Assembly: GCA_013398955.1 (NCBI GenBank)
Contig: VWPU01009615.1
Span: 48,212 to 112,211 of the forward strand
Reading direction: 5' to 3'
Length of the DNA stretch: 64,000 bases
DNA from: Callaeas wilsoni
Lineage: Eukaryota; Chordata; Aves; Passeriformes; Callaeidae
Below are positions 48,901-63,641 of the stretch, piece by piece; position 1 is the first letter of the stretch; each line of letters opens with the position of its first letter. Below the pieces are notes generated by a model. The model saw nothing but the letters and a program-made list of their open reading frames with translations. It was not told where the DNA came from and ran no database searches. A program made the position numbers and the translations under genes.

Positions 48901-51900
48901 TGGCACAGACCAAGGGCACAAGGGGATGTCTCGGATGCCCAGCTCTGGATCATGGACATGCCTGCATGGACCAAAGTCTACCCCATGCAGCTGGCCTTGG
49001 GAAGGAATTTATTTTGCATTTATAAACAAGCAGAAAATTCCTTTAGAGCAGTAGCAGAATCTTTATTACTACTTTTAATCCTTTGTACTTCTGCATGGCA
49101 GAGGGCTCGGGGTACTTTGAGGTTGTGTGGGCTATTTGATGTCTATTTACAAAACGAAGAGACTAAATGTCAGAGGATATATGATCAAAACACATGGTGC
49201 CTACAAACAGAAGACTGGAGTGAAAAATCATGTGTGTGCACGTAAAACCCACTGACACCACCAGGGCAGCCTCTTTACGACTTTTTCTCCTCCCATGCTA
49301 TAGGAATTTGCACAGCTGATGAGGATATCTTCACACAAAGCAATCTGAAAAGTTGATTTCAATCAGTGGCGTAATCAAAGCCTCACTATTGCAAAATAAT
49401 ATGATTAAACACTCCATTATTTCAAACGCCACAGCACTAAGCAGATCCTTGGAGGGGAGTACTTTTGTGCACTAATCCATGCATGTAATTATCGATATGC
49501 TTTCCCATGCCCTATTCAAATGCTCTCCCCTGAGGCTTTTCTTCCACTTACACTAGGGGAGAAAAAAAAAAGCCAATCAGTTCAGTTTAAAGAACAAGTT
49601 GTATAACTCTTTTTGATCTACTGCCTGAAGGATCAAATAAGGAGTTCTACCAGCTGTAACGTCAGAAGCAAATGATAGGGCTTTGCTTGTCCTGGTGGCC
49701 AGCACCACGTGCCAGCAGCACGGGCAGGACACGGCTGTGCCCTGTCCTGGGACACGCTGCCACCCAGGCTGCTGCCAGAGCACCTGGGGTAACAACACCC
49801 TCAGGTCTGAGCACTCCGTGAGACTGCAGTGAAAAGGGTACCAACAGATGGTTTAATGCAAGGCTGCAGATCTTTAATGAAACTTAAGGATGTAAAAATT
49901 AAAAGCAATTAAAGGATAAGCAATTTGCCCTGTAAGAGATTAGAAAGATGCAAAGCAATGCCCACACTGGGTTTTCAGTGCAAGTATTGACTTGCCCGTG
50001 CTGAGAACAGCACCAGGCTGGCAACAGCACTGCCATGTTTAAATGGATTTGATCCTACCAGCCTCCTCCTAGAGCAAATCGTCTAGAAGACAAAAATCAC
50101 CAAATGTAGCCAAGAGCACCAAAGACAGTGTATTAAAACCAGGAAAAAGAGGTTCCAGTGCAAGCACAGCCCCTGTGCTCACAGCCAGGGACCCCACAGC
50201 TGAGCTGGGCAAGGGCAAGGTGCTGGGCACAAAGGCATGGCTAAAGCCAGCCTCAGCCCCCACTCAACACAGTTTATATTAGACAATCAGAAAAGAAGCA
50301 GATTGCAGTTTTCTGGTGATTTTAATAGACTGATAGAATCACCAGGCAGAGTGCCTTGGTTGCTGCTTGCACGCAGGCAGCAGCTCTCTCAGGATCTGGG
50401 GGACACGGTGCCTGGCACCCGTGTATTTCCTAGTAGCCAATAAGATAACGGAATGACACATTTCTTCTGCTTCAAGTTAAAAATAAGAAGGAAATTTCAA
50501 ACATTTAGGAGCTAGCATTATTCACTCTGATCTTTAAAAATATAACACCATCTGTAGCCATCAGATTTACAGTACAGATCTCAGATATGTACATTATTTG
50601 TTGGTATAAAAAGCTGTCAGCAGCCCCAATGCAAAAGTGAGGCTCCTCTGGCAATCTCCTGAGTTTCAGAGAGAACTACTAACCTGAAAAGCTGAACCAA
50701 CAGGTTATTCATGAGCAACACAGTATCTACAAAACAAAAAACCACCACTTCCCTTGCCACAAACCCCACAAAACTAAATCCTTGCAACCTGCTAACACTG
50801 CAAAGCATATATATTTGCAGGTAATATTGGGGGAAACTTATCCCAGAACTTCCTGAACCTCAACAGCCACCTATTTCTGATCCCTATAGACCTGTTCCCT
50901 GGCACTTCTGATTTCTGCATGTCAATGCTTCCAACATTGCAGGTTACATACAGGTTATACGAAGTGTGGGGTGTGGAAGGATTTCATTTCAAGTATCAGC
51001 ATTTTTCAAGCTATGAAAGTTCCATAACTACAGCTACCAAGCAAGTATGCCAAAAAAATTACATTTTCCTGTCAGCAGAGTCTCAAAAATTAGTGTGGGC
51101 TGGCTGAAAATTTGTAGAATAAACAAAACATAGCACACATGCCTTTTATAAACTTATTATGCAAGATGAGTTTGGGTAATATGCAAAACCAAATAAAACA
51201 TTCAAATTATTTTCTGGATATGCATTAGCTATTCCAAACTTAACCCCTGTTTTAAGGAGGTGATAGTCCTGAGGGGCCAGGCTAGGACACAGGCCAGGGG
51301 AGAGATTGGCAGGAGCAGTCAAAAGTCAGAACCCTTATAATGTCAGATCATTAATAGCTTTAAAACCAAAAGGCCTTGACCTTTTAAAAAAAATGTATTC
51401 ACTCTGCTGAAAAACTCTGTTCTTGCTTTTCTGAAGTCAAGCAAGAAACCTTGGAAATAAATTCTTACCTGTATGATGCTAATGATTACTTTTCTCATGT
51501 TTGTAGTAATTAGCTTTTTGGGCCTTGGAAATTATACAACAGGAGAGGACATAATATTTTCTTTTGCCTGTGACATACTCTATCCTGCTGGTATTTCTTG
51601 ATTGAAAGACTGCACATAAATCTGGCTTTGCCTTATGAAATTAAGGTCTACTAGACATTAAAAAATCCAATTAAGTGCTACAAAAATTAAGGCATACCAT
51701 TTCCTCAGTCTCATTTACACTAATATAGACTTTTTTCCTTTCTGTCAAGGGTGAAGGACACAGCTGAATGATGGGATTTTTTCCATCTCATTTATATATT
51801 GATGTAATAAGGGCAGACAGGTAGGCCTATGCAAGTGCTGATTCTGTCAGCAGCCCAAGTTGCCAGGACTGTGAATATTGTCACTTATAGATTGATAAAT

Positions 51901-52059
51901 GGACTACACGGACTAATTGTATTCCAGGGTCTCTGGACAGATGGCAAATCTTACAGCCATATGGTGATTATTTCCACTGAGCTGAAAGTATATTAACACT
52001 TACCAAATGTTTAAAATGATGAGATGATCTAAAATAACTTTTCCATGAACGGAGACAAA

Positions 52060-52200
52060 AACAATGGGCTCGGCTGGGCGGGCACACTGGGGCCGGGCTC
52101 TGTCCCAGGATTCCCGTTCCGTGCGGGCTCCAGGGCCTGCGGGCATCGCGGTTATCGATGGAACCCGCTGCGTGCTGGGCCCTCAGCTGGAGCTCAGGGC
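52060..52200. other. Small CpG-rich patch in intron 1
   Basis: About 140 bp with a dozen CpG dinucleotides stands out from its AT-rich surroundings (for example GGGCATCGCGGTTATCGATG). It lies about 200 bp left of the CR1 copy. It may be a GC-rich repeat fragment or a small regulatory island; nothing more can be said. Confidence 0.4.
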
Positions 52201-52389
52201 TCTGTGAGCACAGGGCACTGCGTGCCTCATTTCAGCTGTTCTGCATGGCCCCTGTTTAGTGCCCCTCTCTGCCGGCTGCCCTACGAGCTGGTGGCACTGA
52301 GACATACACTTCCTCTTCCTGGTATTTCTCATTCCTTCTCTTCTCTCTGGTTGAAAAGATACTGAAGTTATTGTCCTACTTTTAAAGGC

Positions 52390-53046
52390 AGGCACACACC
52401 CAGCCCTGCCCCCTGCAAATCCAGTGGAGGGCTGCCCAAACCCTGAACACAGGATCTCTGGAGCAGGACTGACTCAGCAATGTGCACCTGCAGCTCAAAA
52501 AGCCAACCATATTCTGGGCTGCATCCCAAGAATAGGACAAGGGAATTGATTCTCCCCCTCTGACCTGCTCTTGTGAGACGCATCTGGAGTATTGCATCCA
52601 AGTCTGGGTTCCCCAATGTAAGAAGGACATGAAGCTGTTGGAGCGAGTCCAGAGGAGGACACATAGATAGTTAGAGGGATGGAGCACCTCTCATCTGGAG
52701 ACAGGCTGGGAGAGCTGGGTTTTCAGCCTTCCAGTACCTAAAAGGGCTGCAGGAGAGCTGGAGAAGGATTTTTTACAGGGACATGTAGTGAAAGAACAAG
52801 GGGGAATGGCTTTAAACTGAAAGAGGGCAAGTTTAGATTAGATAATAGGAAGAAATTCTTCCCTGTGAGGTTGGTGAGGCACAGGTTGCCCATAGAGGTT
52901 GTGGATGCCCCATCCCTGAAAGTGTTCAAGGCCAGGCTGGACGAGGCTTTGAGCAACCTTGTCTAGTGGACGGTGTCCCTGCCCATGACAGAGAGGTTAG
53001 AACTAGATGATCTCTAAAGTGCCTTCCAACCCAAACCATTCTATGA
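52390..53046 (+). mobile_element. CR1 LINE copy, 5'-truncated, with ORF2 C-terminus and 3' end
   Basis: About 650 bp on the plus strand, antisense to HOMER2. The left part encodes the C-terminal end of CR1 ORF2 (for example [20 protein letters not shown] followed by RVQRR), with at least one stop. The right part is the conserved 3' region: AGGAAGAAATTCTTCCCTGT, GGTGAGGCACAGGTTGCCCA, TGCCCCATCCCTGAAAGTGT, GATGATCTCTAAAGTGCCTT and CCAACCCAAACCATTCTATG at the very end. The left limit is approximate. It is a dead copy, and a strong pointer to an avian or reptilian genome. Confidence 0.93.
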
Positions 53047-56000
53047 CTACACATGCACTAAATGCATTCTGCTATCCCCATGTCTGCTCCCCAAAGAGGA
53101 ATCAACTGGGAGGGGACAGAACGAGGCTCCAGCAATCCTGTGAAACAAATCAAAGCAGCTGAACAGTGACCAGAGGCTCACCCTGCTCACTGCCAGCTCC
53201 GTAACCACCGCAAAGTTCTGCAGCGCTGCTTCAGCACCAAGCGGGTGGCTCGGCGTGTTCACCAACCGCACGTAGAACACATCAGGCTGATCCACATCCC
53301 AGACGACACAACACGCTTATGGCTGCATCCTTTACTGATACTTTGCTGTGGGGCTTGGAACCTTTTATGAGATTTATGCAGCAGTGAATTCACCCTTCAG
53401 AACAAAGGGAGAATACACACAGGAGACCTGATCCTCTTCTGTGCTAAGTTACTGCTTATTTATACCAAACAAATGCGAGCAAAATCAGCTCAAATTCTCC
53501 ACAGATGTTTATGCTAGAGTAATACACCCATATTACACAAGTTAAATGATTTTTTGCTTCACTTTCAGAACAAAATTCTGAACATTTACTTGTTCTAAAA
53601 TAGGATTGAAAATAATGTTTTGTATTCTGCAGTAATTTGTTTTGCATGCACTTTCATGATAGGAGAATCCCTGCTAGTGGAAACAGCCACCTCCCCTGCC
53701 GGGGGAGAAAAAAGTTCATGTATCAGTTTTCCCTATTTGCCATAAGTAAAATACAGCAAGTCAAGAGCTAGAAGCTGCACTCTTCATAGTCCCTGTGATC
53801 TAAAATTAATGCCTGGTGTTGGTATGCAGAATGGATCAAGTACTTGCTCAGCCACTGAGGACAAGGTGCCAAGTGGTGAGAAATTCTTACTATGCTTTTC
53901 ACACATTCACACTTTAGCACCCAAAGAATTAAATCTATTTGATTTGTAAGGCCTCTTTTGCAGGTTTCCCTAAACACAGGGTTTTTTAAGGAAGGTTTAC
54001 TACCCCTGAAAGGCAGCAAAAGAGCATTTCAGTTGCCCATTTCTCCCTAGACAAAGCGGACTAGCCCTGTGTTTTTCCATGTGCCTCCCAGCCAACACTG
54101 ACCCGGGTCTGGAGCTGCTGCCACCCTGGGCTCTGGCCAGGCTGTCCCCCCAGGCAGCAGCAGCAACTCCAGCGTCACTACAGGGGAAGGAGAAGTGCCA
54201 AAAAGGAGATGGAACAAGAAAAGAAAGAGGGGAAAAGTAACTTAACTCCAAGGTGCAAAGTCTGGACCACCTGTTTAATTCACAGAAATCAGCTGTTCTT
54301 TTACAGATTAACAGACAGCACTGAACCATCCCAAATCATTCCCAGCAGTTGCGTGTCTGTTTTGTCTTCCGGCCAATAATTCAGAGGTCAACCTGTAAAG
54401 CAGCTGATGAGCATAAACTCTTTCCAGTAAAACCTCATCTTACTTGTGCTAATTTAACAGTTATTGGGAAAGGTGTTGGAGATCACCACAATATTACTTT
54501 GGTATTTCACAAGAGAAGCCGTGTAGAGTTGCACAATATTGCTCTCCCTCCAAAGGACAAGGATGCCAATTCATAAGGCAGGGAGAAAAGACCAAGTAGG
54601 GAATGCAAAGTGGATTAGATATTTTGATTCCATTCCAAACTCTAAGCTTAAAATATAAAAAACTTTGGCAACTTCTCCCCCATAGAATTTGAAATGCTAA
54701 TTTTTAACTCAATGGAGAAAAGTTCTTGCAAAGATCTGAACAACACATATGCAGGATTATTACTTTGTGGCTGAAACATTCAGAACAGACCTTCTCTGTA
54801 GAGGGAAAAGCAGGTAACCACAACCACAGGAGAGGTGTTTACCCCAGGATTAGGTCCAGCTGATGAAGGAAGTTGTCTCTACAGCTCTCTGCAAAACCAC
54901 AGGCTTTGCAGAAAAGTCTGGGGAGGCAAAGCAGGGCGAGAGAGATTGCTGGGAGCACCAGGCTGCACACAGCCATGTCCTTGAAAGCTGTGCAATTTGA
55001 AGGTCTCAGAAAACACAGGCTCAGAACCTTCTGTCTGGGCAAAGTCTTGGATGATCACATGGGAACTTTAAAGACATTATTTGTCCTTTGGAGCTCTCAA
55101 AAGAAAGCAGAATTTCACATTGTGCACAAATACCCATTCCCCTGCTCCAACGCACACAGGAAGGTGAAAGAGGCACACAGGGGAAAGAAAAGTTCCCAGG
55201 GAAACATGGACACATACACACTTCTGGATCTGCCTGGGAGGAGATGAGCAGCCTCCTCATCTACCCCAAACAACTCCTAAACCAACAATTCCCTCGCTGG
55301 AGCGTGGGATCTGGTCCTTGCTTCACAACTATTGTGTTTCATTGTAACTGAGATTATAGACTCAAGCTGTTAACTCCATTCCCTTGAATTTGGGTGGGTG
55401 TAGTGAAGTGACAGATCCTTGTTCTCAGTCAAGCCAGTTTCTGTTCTTCTTGAAAAGGACCATAAACCAAATTAGATGGGTTTTTATGAATGAGCATTTT
55501 TAGAAGACACTTTAAATACAAATTTATGAGGAACATTTCCATAAACAACAGGCAACAGAAAATTAGCTATCTCCTGTAATGGACTACATAAGCGACAAAC
55601 CGCAGTCAAACATAAAATAATCATGAAAAGAGAAAGTTCTCATTCACCTGTCTGTTGTAAAGTTTTAGGCAACTAAATCTCCTTTATTATTTCACAAAAG
55701 AACAAATTTGTCCCCATCGCAGCTGGAGGAGAGGGACAACCACTGAATTTAACATAAACATGAACTGAGTGCAAAGATACTTTTATCTCCTCCTTGTACA
55801 CCCAAGGGCAACAGTTGTGCCCTTGCTGTACACTGTGCCCATGAGCACTGCCCACTTTCTGTCCTGTCTGGGCAGAAACCTCCTGGCAGGTCAGGGAGGA
55901 CTATTTCAGCTTTGGGGGTTTTTTATCAGGGGTTTGGACCACATGAGGGTGTAAGAAGTAGGGACTTTACCTGGAGGGGCAGTGCTTAGGTACATCCTAT

Positions 56001-59000
56001 GTACAGACCACACAAAATACAGACTCATCACAAGTAGTATTAAGAGATAAAAAACCAAAAAAGTGAAAAAAGGAAAATGCAAATATACTCTATTAGTGTT
56101 TAAGAGAGAGGGTGAAGTGGCTAGACCTCCTCTTTTGTATAAAGGTGGAATGAGATTAAACTGACCACCTTGTGGTTCTCAAGTTGTGAAATCCCATTTC
56201 CACGTCAGGACATGCTACATAGTGGAAGTGTGCTTATGGAGGGACACTAGAATAATCCAAACTGACAGCTCCACAAAAAAGTTAGCTAATAGGGCCTGAC
56301 GACATCACCTTCAGGATTGGCACCACATCATCCTGCATGCCAGAAACTGCTCTATCCCAAAAGATAGGATCCTCCAAGGGCAATTGTCATCAGCTCTCTG
56401 CAAGCCAAATCTGCCACTTGGAGGCATGGAACAAGTTTTAAATCTGTAATTCATACAAACTTATCTACGTGATTTGTAGGACTTGGGGTGGTTGGGAGAC
56501 TCAGGGACAACTACGCTATTGCCATCTTTGCATCAGTGTCTGAACTACCCACCAGAATAGAGCTCCTGCCTCGTCTGTAGACACCACTATCTATGAAATA
56601 AATGATAAAAGGGTGTCAGACTCTCCTCACATTTCCCACGCATCCTCCAAGCAGTTCGATGCCCCAGCAAGCCCTGAGTGCTGGCTGGGACATTCTGCAC
56701 TTCTCATCTCAGAGAACCTCTCCAGCTTTTTTCAAATGCTCTTATTGAACATTTTCAATATCACAAAACATCGTATGTTCCCACAAACAACTGCAGAAAG
56801 ACATTTTAGATGTGTGCCACAGACTCATAGTGGGTTCATAGTGGGAAGCTGCCTGATAAAACCAGGGAATGAAACAAAGGCAACAACAAAGTGTTGCTGT
56901 TACAGATTACAGAGCAACTCACCAACAGCAGAGAACTTGAGTCAGTCATTGCAACACAAATTAATGTGAGGGGAGGCAGTGTGCACCCTGAAGTACTACC
57001 TTTCAAAAGGAAAAGCTTTGACTACTCCCTGGCTCTGGCCACATTGTCCTTCTTCCAGGGATGAAACAATAAGTAATCGAATACTAAAAATAAGATGCTC
57101 ACACCTCCACATATAAAATTAAGATTTCCCTTCAGAGTCAAGCAAGATTAAAATTTTGTATTTTTTTCACCCCCAAGAAATACAGTGGTTCCATATCTAA
57201 GGAGAACCGACTGCAAAGCGTTAAGCAAACAACGAGTATTTATTCAGTAAGTACTCATACAGAACCATTTCACAGTTCCACAAGGAAGGATCCTCAGTAC
57301 AAGCAGAAGCAGCTTTAGGAAAAAATATTTTACAAGCTGGCTACATATTTTTAAACGTATTCCACAGAGGCCTTTGCTGTCTTGCTGCACTGAGGTACTA
57401 AACGTTGCCTGATAAGAATGCAGTTGCAGGATTATTATTATTATAATGAAAATGCTAATGGGGAGCAACACTGGCAGCTCTGGAGGGCTCTCCCAGGCCT
57501 CTTGATGCATAGGCAGAGAAGTGCAACTTCTACAGAAATTTTTGTTTTGAATCACAGAAGGGTTCAAGTTTCTAAATCCTGTAGGCTGCAGTGAAACTTC
57601 CAGATGGAAAGGAAACAGTTTGTCCCTTCAGGAATTCTTACAATCTTGCATTTTGATAAGCCACATCAAATAAATAAAATCAGATCAGTGCATGGAGGAG
57701 GCAGAAAGGAGGATGCAGTGGCACTGAAGGGAACACGTTTGCACAGTAAGCAGCACTCACTGCAGCTCACACCTCCATCACCCTCTTTTCCCTCGCTCCC
57801 CTGTCTCAAATCTGCATGCTCCTGCTCCATGATAAAGCCACTGTTGTTCTGCAGCTAAAGCTCTTGCTAGCCTTCATACATGAAGCCCACAAATCCTAGA
57901 ACACCTACACAGCAGAGCCTCCTGCTCCCCTATGAGTCATTAGGCAGGCTGTCCCGCTTGCTGATGTCAGCCAGCAACATCCATTTTTTTTTAAACAAAT
58001 CCTAAAACGCCTCGAGCATCAATTATTTAAAATATTATCTTCATTTTAATCCTGACCCCAGTGGCAAAATTACCATTACGAAGCAATTCCAAGTGATGCA
58101 GAGGGTCCAACAGCCTCTAATAGTTGCTACGTCAATGAGGAGTAAGCAGCCGGCTCCTCGTGTCACACATGAGCTCAGCACAGAGCACCCGAGCCGGCAG
58201 CAGCGGGCACATTTCTCTTACAAACAGGCAGAGAGCAGCTAGGATGTGTCACCAAAAATACAATCAAAGATCCACTGCATCAGCCAATCTCATCTTGTAC
58301 GTTTTGCACGAGTGTGTATCACACAAGCCCTACTCCCACCATCCCTAACCTGTGCTGGCGGTGCGGGGCCCTGGCGCAGCAGCAACCTTCCCAGATGCTA
58401 ATTGCCTATTCCCTGCCTAATTGCTCTTGCCATTGAAAGGGCTTCTTTAATGCTCAAGCTTAAACACCTCCCGTCTTCGTTTGAAGGCAGTGCCCTTGCC
58501 ACATTCTGAGGTTTAAGAAAAGGATCATCAGCTATTTACAGTGTGCAGCTGAATTATCAGAGAAACATAGTTGAAATACGTTCCTCTGAGCACATTTACA
58601 TCCTAAGGAGCCACGACCAAATCACAGGATAAACAAGTCACACACTGTATTTGCAGTGCACAGAGTGCAAAAGGCGAGGGAGAGCATTCAAGGTGAAAGC
58701 AGACAGAGATTTGACCATGTAGCAACCTTGAGGAATGAGGACCTTCCCACTCTGCACACACCCTATCACAAAGTCAACAGGAAAACCAACAGCTGACTCA
58801 AAATGCTTACGCGTCCCTAAGTGTATGTCCATGGGTGAGGTTATTTATCTTAGGCACTGCAATAATAGAGCCAAATGAATGAATAAAATGAATACACAGC
58901 TCTGCAGAAAATCTAGATGCAAAACCAGGCTGATTCCCTTGCTCTTGAGTTCTCAGCAAACCCACTGTACTTCTTTGCCTGGTTCAGTCACGCTGGAAAT

Positions 59001-62000
59001 ATGTTTGAGCAGTTTGAGGCACTTTATCAGATCTTGGATCAGTTTAAAAAGTTTCAGTTTAAAGGAACTGAACATCAAATAATTCTTTTTAACATTTCAA
59101 ATTATGCCTTCGTTATCAGGAGACCTACCCACCATTCTCTTTTCAAATAGAAAGAAGGGCTTGAGGGACATCCCATCTTTCTGGAGAATATTTTATTTAT
59201 AAGATTTTTCTCAAGTGATAATCAAATTAACAGTGGTAATTAATTAGCTTAGCAGCTGAAAGCAAATTAACTATGATGACTCTCAGCATCAAGTTTTCTT
59301 TCTGTTCATTCTTTCTACAACATAGTCTACATGAGCAAACGTCCGAAAAATTTGCAGCAGAGCACTCAAACAAGTTGTGGTACTGGCAGATTTCTCCTCT
59401 CGTAATTTGGTGACCTTGTCTGTAGAAGACCCTATAAATTCAGTTATGTGCACCTGTCTGCAGCGCCGTGAACTCCTCACATAGTTGTGAGAGGCAACTT
59501 GGACAAAACACTGTTACGGGTTTGTTCACTCACCTCAATACAACCACACCAAAACTCTAAGCACACACAAATTATTATGAGAATCTAGCTATTTGTTCTT
59601 TTTTTTTTCCTCTTTCATCCACCCCACCAAGCTCCTTGCCTCTCCAACCTTACATAAATGAGTTCAACACAAGCAAGGGACTACATACTATTGAGGTCAA
59701 TGGAGCTTTCCCATCATCTCAGTGAACCCAAATACTGCTCCACAACACAAATTTCTCTGGACCTCACTTTTCCACTGGATTTCGTACAGACACCTGTATC
59801 TGTACACAGACACAGAATTCTCCAAGTCAGAACAACACCCATTTATATCTACTCTGCAAAATGGAAATAGCTATGTCAGGAAGCAAGGCTGTGAAGAATC
59901 AAGCACCCCCAGCCAGCTGCTTCAAAAACCATGAGATGAACAGCCTCAGCAACTATCAGATCTCAGTCCCTTTCCTTCAACACCAAAACCACCACCAGCT
60001 GGATATAATCTGCCCCCCTGAGCTATGCTGGGGACTGAACTGAAGCTGCTGACCTTAAAATCTCAAAAAAAGAGTCCCTGAGCTCACACTACCAACTCAG
60101 GAGTGTGCAGGCACTCTCTCATCCCAGCCCTGCTTTGAGAGACCCTGGACTGCAGTGACAGCCAGGTGCCATTCTCTGCCTGCCACTTCCAGGGTCCCAG
60201 GGTCCCCCCTTCCCTTGTAGACAGATGGCCTGGCCAGACTTTGGAGGGAACTGGCACGAGCTGGACAAAAACCAAGGTGAATTTCCTCTGCAACAACACT
60301 ATTCCCTGCCACAGAGCTTCTCAGGCAAAGCTTATCACCATGGTTTCTGAAGTACTCCTGGTACCAGAAAGTGAACACCCTCCAAAATTACTGTCTTCCT
60401 ATAACATGAGCTTCATCACATCTTCTGCTTTGCTCATCCCCTTCATTCCTCACCCTCACATTAGTTTTTGCCTTTTACTTCCCAAATAGAGCCATGTGTT
60501 GGCCGATGGACATTAGTACTGCTGACAGCAGAAGGGAGGAGAGCGAGGCAGACTTTCCTGATCTCTTAAATGTCAGTGCATAATAAAAACATTACATATG
60601 GCTGCCCTCAGTAATATAGCCCCAAATGCACCTTTCCATGAATATATTACAGGGGAACAGAGTTTTGTTCAAGAGACCAATCTCCTTAAGATGAGGTTAC
60701 TTCATTGCGTTATCCAGGCTTGGAAACTTGCCTTTTCCAAACTTCCTGGTGCTTGGGTCAAAGCTCACCTGGAGAGGAATGGACAGATCCCAGCTGGAGG
60801 GGACTAAATTCCCCCACTAGCCCCTGAGGAAGCAGCAAAGAGAAGACATCTCACATCAGCCAAAAGAAAGGTGTGCTCTGAGCTAGCTCACCATCAGCCT
60901 GTATAGCACACATTTCTACATGGTTGTACAGCTTTCTGCAATAATTTCTAACATTCAGAGGCCTGATTGTCATTTTGATATGATTTACAGAACAGAATTA
61001 GAATGCAATTTTAATGCTAGAGAGTATTTAAATTGGTTGCATTTTAATCCAACAGATAATATAAATAACAGCTTCAGCAACAGTGAAGAGATTTACAGGT
61101 CTAATCCAAACTGGGTATTTGTCACACACCTCATAACAGAAATGATTTGTAATGGATAGATAAGGAAATACATAGATACTAAAGAAATGAAAATAATAAA
61201 AGAATTTAAGCACAGATGAAATAGCTATCCAACACCTTCTTAAATCAGCTAATACCTAAACCTCAAGCATCTTTACAACTGTAAATTTAACTTGGACTGC
61301 TTAAACTGAGGTCACACTGAATCAGACCACAGCTATTAGATGAGTAGGTACAGCCCACTAACATCAGAGACACTTCCTTGATTGTGTCAGCCCTTGGCTT
61401 TCAACAGCAAGAGACAAAGCAGGAGGTATTTTCAGACACAGATTTCTACAGCTGGAAATGTGTTACATTGTGGTTTTCAAATAGCTGAAGTTTAAGCTCT
61501 GAGACGACTGAGGTAACAGCAGCTATCAGATATTCTGGGTAGAAGAAAAAGGTGATTTGGGAAAAGATTCATTCCCTTTAGAGTAGACATTTGTCCAGCA
61601 AGATTCTCAACAGTGGCTTGACCAAAATACAGTGGTTTTCAGTCAGCAGCAACTTTTACATTAACTTTTATGGACACTGGAGCAGTTTGTTCTTTTCCCG
61701 GGTCACTTTTTTACAACGTTGTTTTCATATCCACTGTATTACAAGCGTTAGGTTTTTTTAAAAACATGTAAATTGCTTGTATAAAACTTGACACTACCTT
61801 GCTGCCTAGTAAGTTGAACTAAACCAACAGTTTAAATAGCTCAGCTCACAGCTAATAAGCAATTTAAATAGCTTTGCTGAGCTCAAGTAGCTGTATCAGG
61901 TTTCATAGCACCATCAGTCACTGCCAAATCCATAGGCAGCATTTAAATGAATCATTAGCAATGGTCACCCCCAGGAAAAAGAAAAAAGGAAAGTAAAAGA

Positions 62001-63641
62001 AAAAATATTTTAAGAGCTAAGAATCAAGTAACTGTCACAATTTCTATGCATACATGCCCCATATGTTACACCAAAATGTGCCCAGGAAGCAAATCCCACT
62101 CAAATGCCTGGGCCCAAATATATTTGTCCAAGTAAGAATGACTGAGCTCTGTGTTCTGACCACAACCTGATTCACAAAGATGTGAGTATAGAGGTGCTCA
62201 TTTCCCAGAAGAAAAAGCTAGAGCATGCAGAGGTGAAGGATCTGCAGCGCAGATGGAACCGGAAGAAAACTCTGAGGTTGCTACTGTGTCATGTGTGCTA
62301 AGCCACAGCTGCAGCAATGCTATCACAAACGTACTTCCAAGGTCTCTGGATCAGAAAGGTGAATGGCAAGATAATGACGTGAGACACTGGAAAAATGCAT
62401 ATTCACCAAACACCTTGTCTGAACTCTGTACAGAGAGCAAGAGTAGGTACAACCCACGCTGAAAAGCAGGGAGTGAGTGACACTGGGAGCTCGATCTCAC
62501 GTGCACCAGTGTAAGACTGAAATGACTGAGAAACACATAAAATCAGGGTATTGAACTAGACCAGTGAACGTGCCTGCTCCCTGTACAAGCCTGCATGACC
62601 TGACACTGCATGTAGCAGCACAGACGGGAGCACAACCTGAGCTCTCAAAAGCCTTCGAGTCCTTCGCAGCTCGAACAGCTCTGGAGGCAGAGCAGGACCA
62701 CACGGAGCCCAGAACTACAACTGACTGACAGAAAGGGTGGGGAACCGCTGTGACCTTCCACTCAGTTGCCTCCAAGCCACAGCTAAACTGATCTACCGGT
62801 ATGGAAACGGTTAAAAATGACAAGAAAAATATTTGCCTTTAAAGACACCAAGGTAGAGTAACAGAGGCAAGTTTCCCCATGGATGGATGTTTCTGACCAT
62901 CCTGGACTCTGCGGGGCAGTGCTGCTCCAGACAGGTTTTGATACTTCTTTCTCCAACCTCAAGGATAGTTTCTCTTTTATTTTCCAGTGAAACTCTGCAT
63001 CATTAAGAAATAGATGAGCCCTCCTAATCCTAAGAGAAATATGGGGAGATACTCACTTAGATCCTATTTCTCCCTCTGCCCCTGTACTTCTATTCAGTAC
63101 TCCTGGGTATCAAATTCAGACATGTGCATGTCATTTTAATTCATTATTTATCCATATAGTCTCTAATTATATCACTTTGACAACACTACACAAAACTATA
63201 GTGGGAATTTGGACATTTGAAAGCAGCAGAGGAAGCTCAGAAACTGAAGAACGATCCCTTGCCACAGGGCGGTGAGGAGAGGCAAGAAAAAGGTGTAAGA
63301 GAACATAATAGGATAAAAATTAAGTAAATTAAACGTGTGGGTTTGGAATCCCCCAAGACATTCTGGTCTAGAGGATCTCAAACCTATATATAGTTCAAGC
63401 CAAAGGCACAACCTTAACCTCTGTTTCCTGATATTTAGTTCACAAATTGCCCTAATGCCAGCATTTGGCTTTTGTCCCCTCACGTAAGTTAGAGGAGCGC
63501 AAAAATGCAGGACTAATTTTTGGAAAGACCAAGCTGAATTCTCCAAGAGAATTCTCCATCACATGTGGTCAGAGACTTCTGTGTTAAAAAAAATTAAAAC
63601 GGGGAAAATATTTACACAAATTAGGGACCACCTGGCACAAT

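Larger units (their letters stand above)
40889..63640 (-). other. HOMER2: HOMER2 intron 1 (right end not fixed)
   Basis: More than 22 kb lie between exon 2 and the edge CpG island, with the acceptor CCTCCCTATTCCAG at the left. It contains a TTTC microsatellite at 41214-41237, a 24-bp tandem duplication at 42882-42929, a CpG-rich patch at about 52060-52200 and a CR1 copy at about 52390-53046. An ATTATTATT stretch is near 57430. Long parts (41900-42700, 43990-45200, 47500-48600, 50450-52000, 53450-59200, 60500-63600) show nothing that I can name. No tRNA, snoRNA or miRNA was recognised by eye. Confidence 0.8.

Noticed and set aside
48980..48986. Minus-strand ATGGG followed by GTAGAC, a second formal match to an exon 1 end
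   Set aside because: Same reasoning. It lies in ordinary sequence, and Homer first exons are normally in GC-rich promoter DNA. It cannot be excluded without transcript data.
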